From Paracoccaceae bacterium (GTDB lineage Bacteria; Pseudomonadota; Alphaproteobacteria; Rhodobacterales; Rhodobacteraceae): a stretch of DNA of 6,783 nt. The first letter of the stretch is position 1. The number at the start of each line of letters is the position of its first letter. Positions 6,592-6,783 of this stretch are shown in pieces. The stretch covers positions 1 to 6,783 of the forward strand of contig NVQY01000119.1 of NCBI GenBank assembly GCA_002400675.1, in the 5' to 3' direction. A program made the position numbers and the translations under genes. The notes under the pieces are model-generated. The model did not search any database and was not told the DNA's origin. It saw only the letters and a program-made list of their open reading frames with translations.

Positions 6592-6783
6592 GGGTGCTGT
6601 CGCAAAGGTTGGCCTTGATCAGCCCGACCCCAGTGGCGTGAACGGCCAACTGGCAGTCGGGTGTTGTCACGACGAGGCTCCTGCGATGATACCCGCTCCA
6701 TCGTCGCCAAATCGCTCTTCCGAGGTATTTCATGCCCCGCAGGATTTCATTGCGTGCCTCAGCCCCAGATGTTGAGGGCTTGT
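6592..6783 (-). mobile_element. IS5-family insertion sequence remnant, end facing the operon
   Basis: Minus-strand reading from the right edge gives a transposase C-terminal piece containing EARNEILRGMKYLGRAIW and then RRWSGYHRRSLV, strongly reminiscent of IS5-family transposases of alphaproteobacteria. Homology stops near 6671, and the sequence that follows (VTTPDCQLAVHATG...) is not transposase-like. GGGTGCTGTCGCAAAG at 6592-6607 looks like a terminal inverted repeat. I infer an element whose transposase 3' end has been deleted internally while its outer end survives. The rest of the element lies beyond the window. Confidence 0.65.
6671..6781 (-). pseudogene. Truncated IS5-family transposase (C-terminal fragment)
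   Basis: The fragment enters from beyond the right edge and keeps the YHRRSLV part of the IS5-family Y-x2-R-x3-E-x6-K signature. It loses the pattern exactly where the catalytic glutamate of the DDE triad should come (VV instead of VE) and never reaches the expected KLLG/MARDFDRQ region. The frame runs on through unrelated sequence to a stop at 6572-6574, which lies inside the candidate promoter repeat. It cannot encode an active transposase as it stands. Confidence 0.65.

Noticed and set aside
6380..6775. Plus-strand open frame of 131 codons crossing the promoter region.
   Set aside because: It is antisense to the first operon gene and to the transposase fragment and shows no protein-like motifs of its own.

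Overview
The window carries one leftward (minus-strand) operon of seven genes that fills almost all of the sequence. A remnant of an IS5-type insertion sequence lies at the right edge, and a sequence resembling an insertion-sequence end lies at the left edge. Gene style (tightly packed genes, ATGA start/stop overlaps, GTG start use), moderately GC-rich DNA judged by eye, and a transposase fragment of a type I recall from Rhodobacterales suggest an alphaproteobacterium, possibly a marine Rhodobacteraceae member. That placement is an inference, not something the window proves.

Reading in the direction of transcription (right to left), the layout is as follows. First comes an IS remnant (6592-6783). 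Next is a short promoter region with a direct repeat CTTAC-N6-CTTAC. Then follow a thermostable-hemolysin-family protein that looks like a GNAT/autoinducer-synthase-type acyltransferase (5951-6517), an AMP-forming adenylating enzyme (4545-5954), a short-chain dehydrogenase/reductase (3724-4548) and a TauD/TfdA-type non-haem iron oxygenase (2874-3734). These four genes overlap one another by 4, 4 and 11 bases. After a 41-base gap comes an exported DUF6134-like protein (2236-2832). After a further 45-base gap comes an OmpR/QseB-type response regulator (1513-2190), overlapping by 4 bases a membrane sensor histidine kinase (116-1516).

Taken together, four enzymes able to activate, transfer, reduce and oxidise a small (probably acyl-type) substrate are co-transcribed with an exported protein and a complete two-component system. 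The promoter carries a repeat of the spacing and approximate sequence used by PmrA/QseB-type regulators. The simplest model is a self-regulated small-molecule pathway. The four enzymes make a signal or lipid-like metabolite, the periplasmic protein and sensor kinase detect it or its effect on the envelope, and the regulator feeds back on the operon. The product, the signal and the regulation are all inferred. The enzyme families and gene order are what the sequence shows.

No tRNA, rRNA, CRISPR array, riboswitch or convincing intrinsic terminator was seen.
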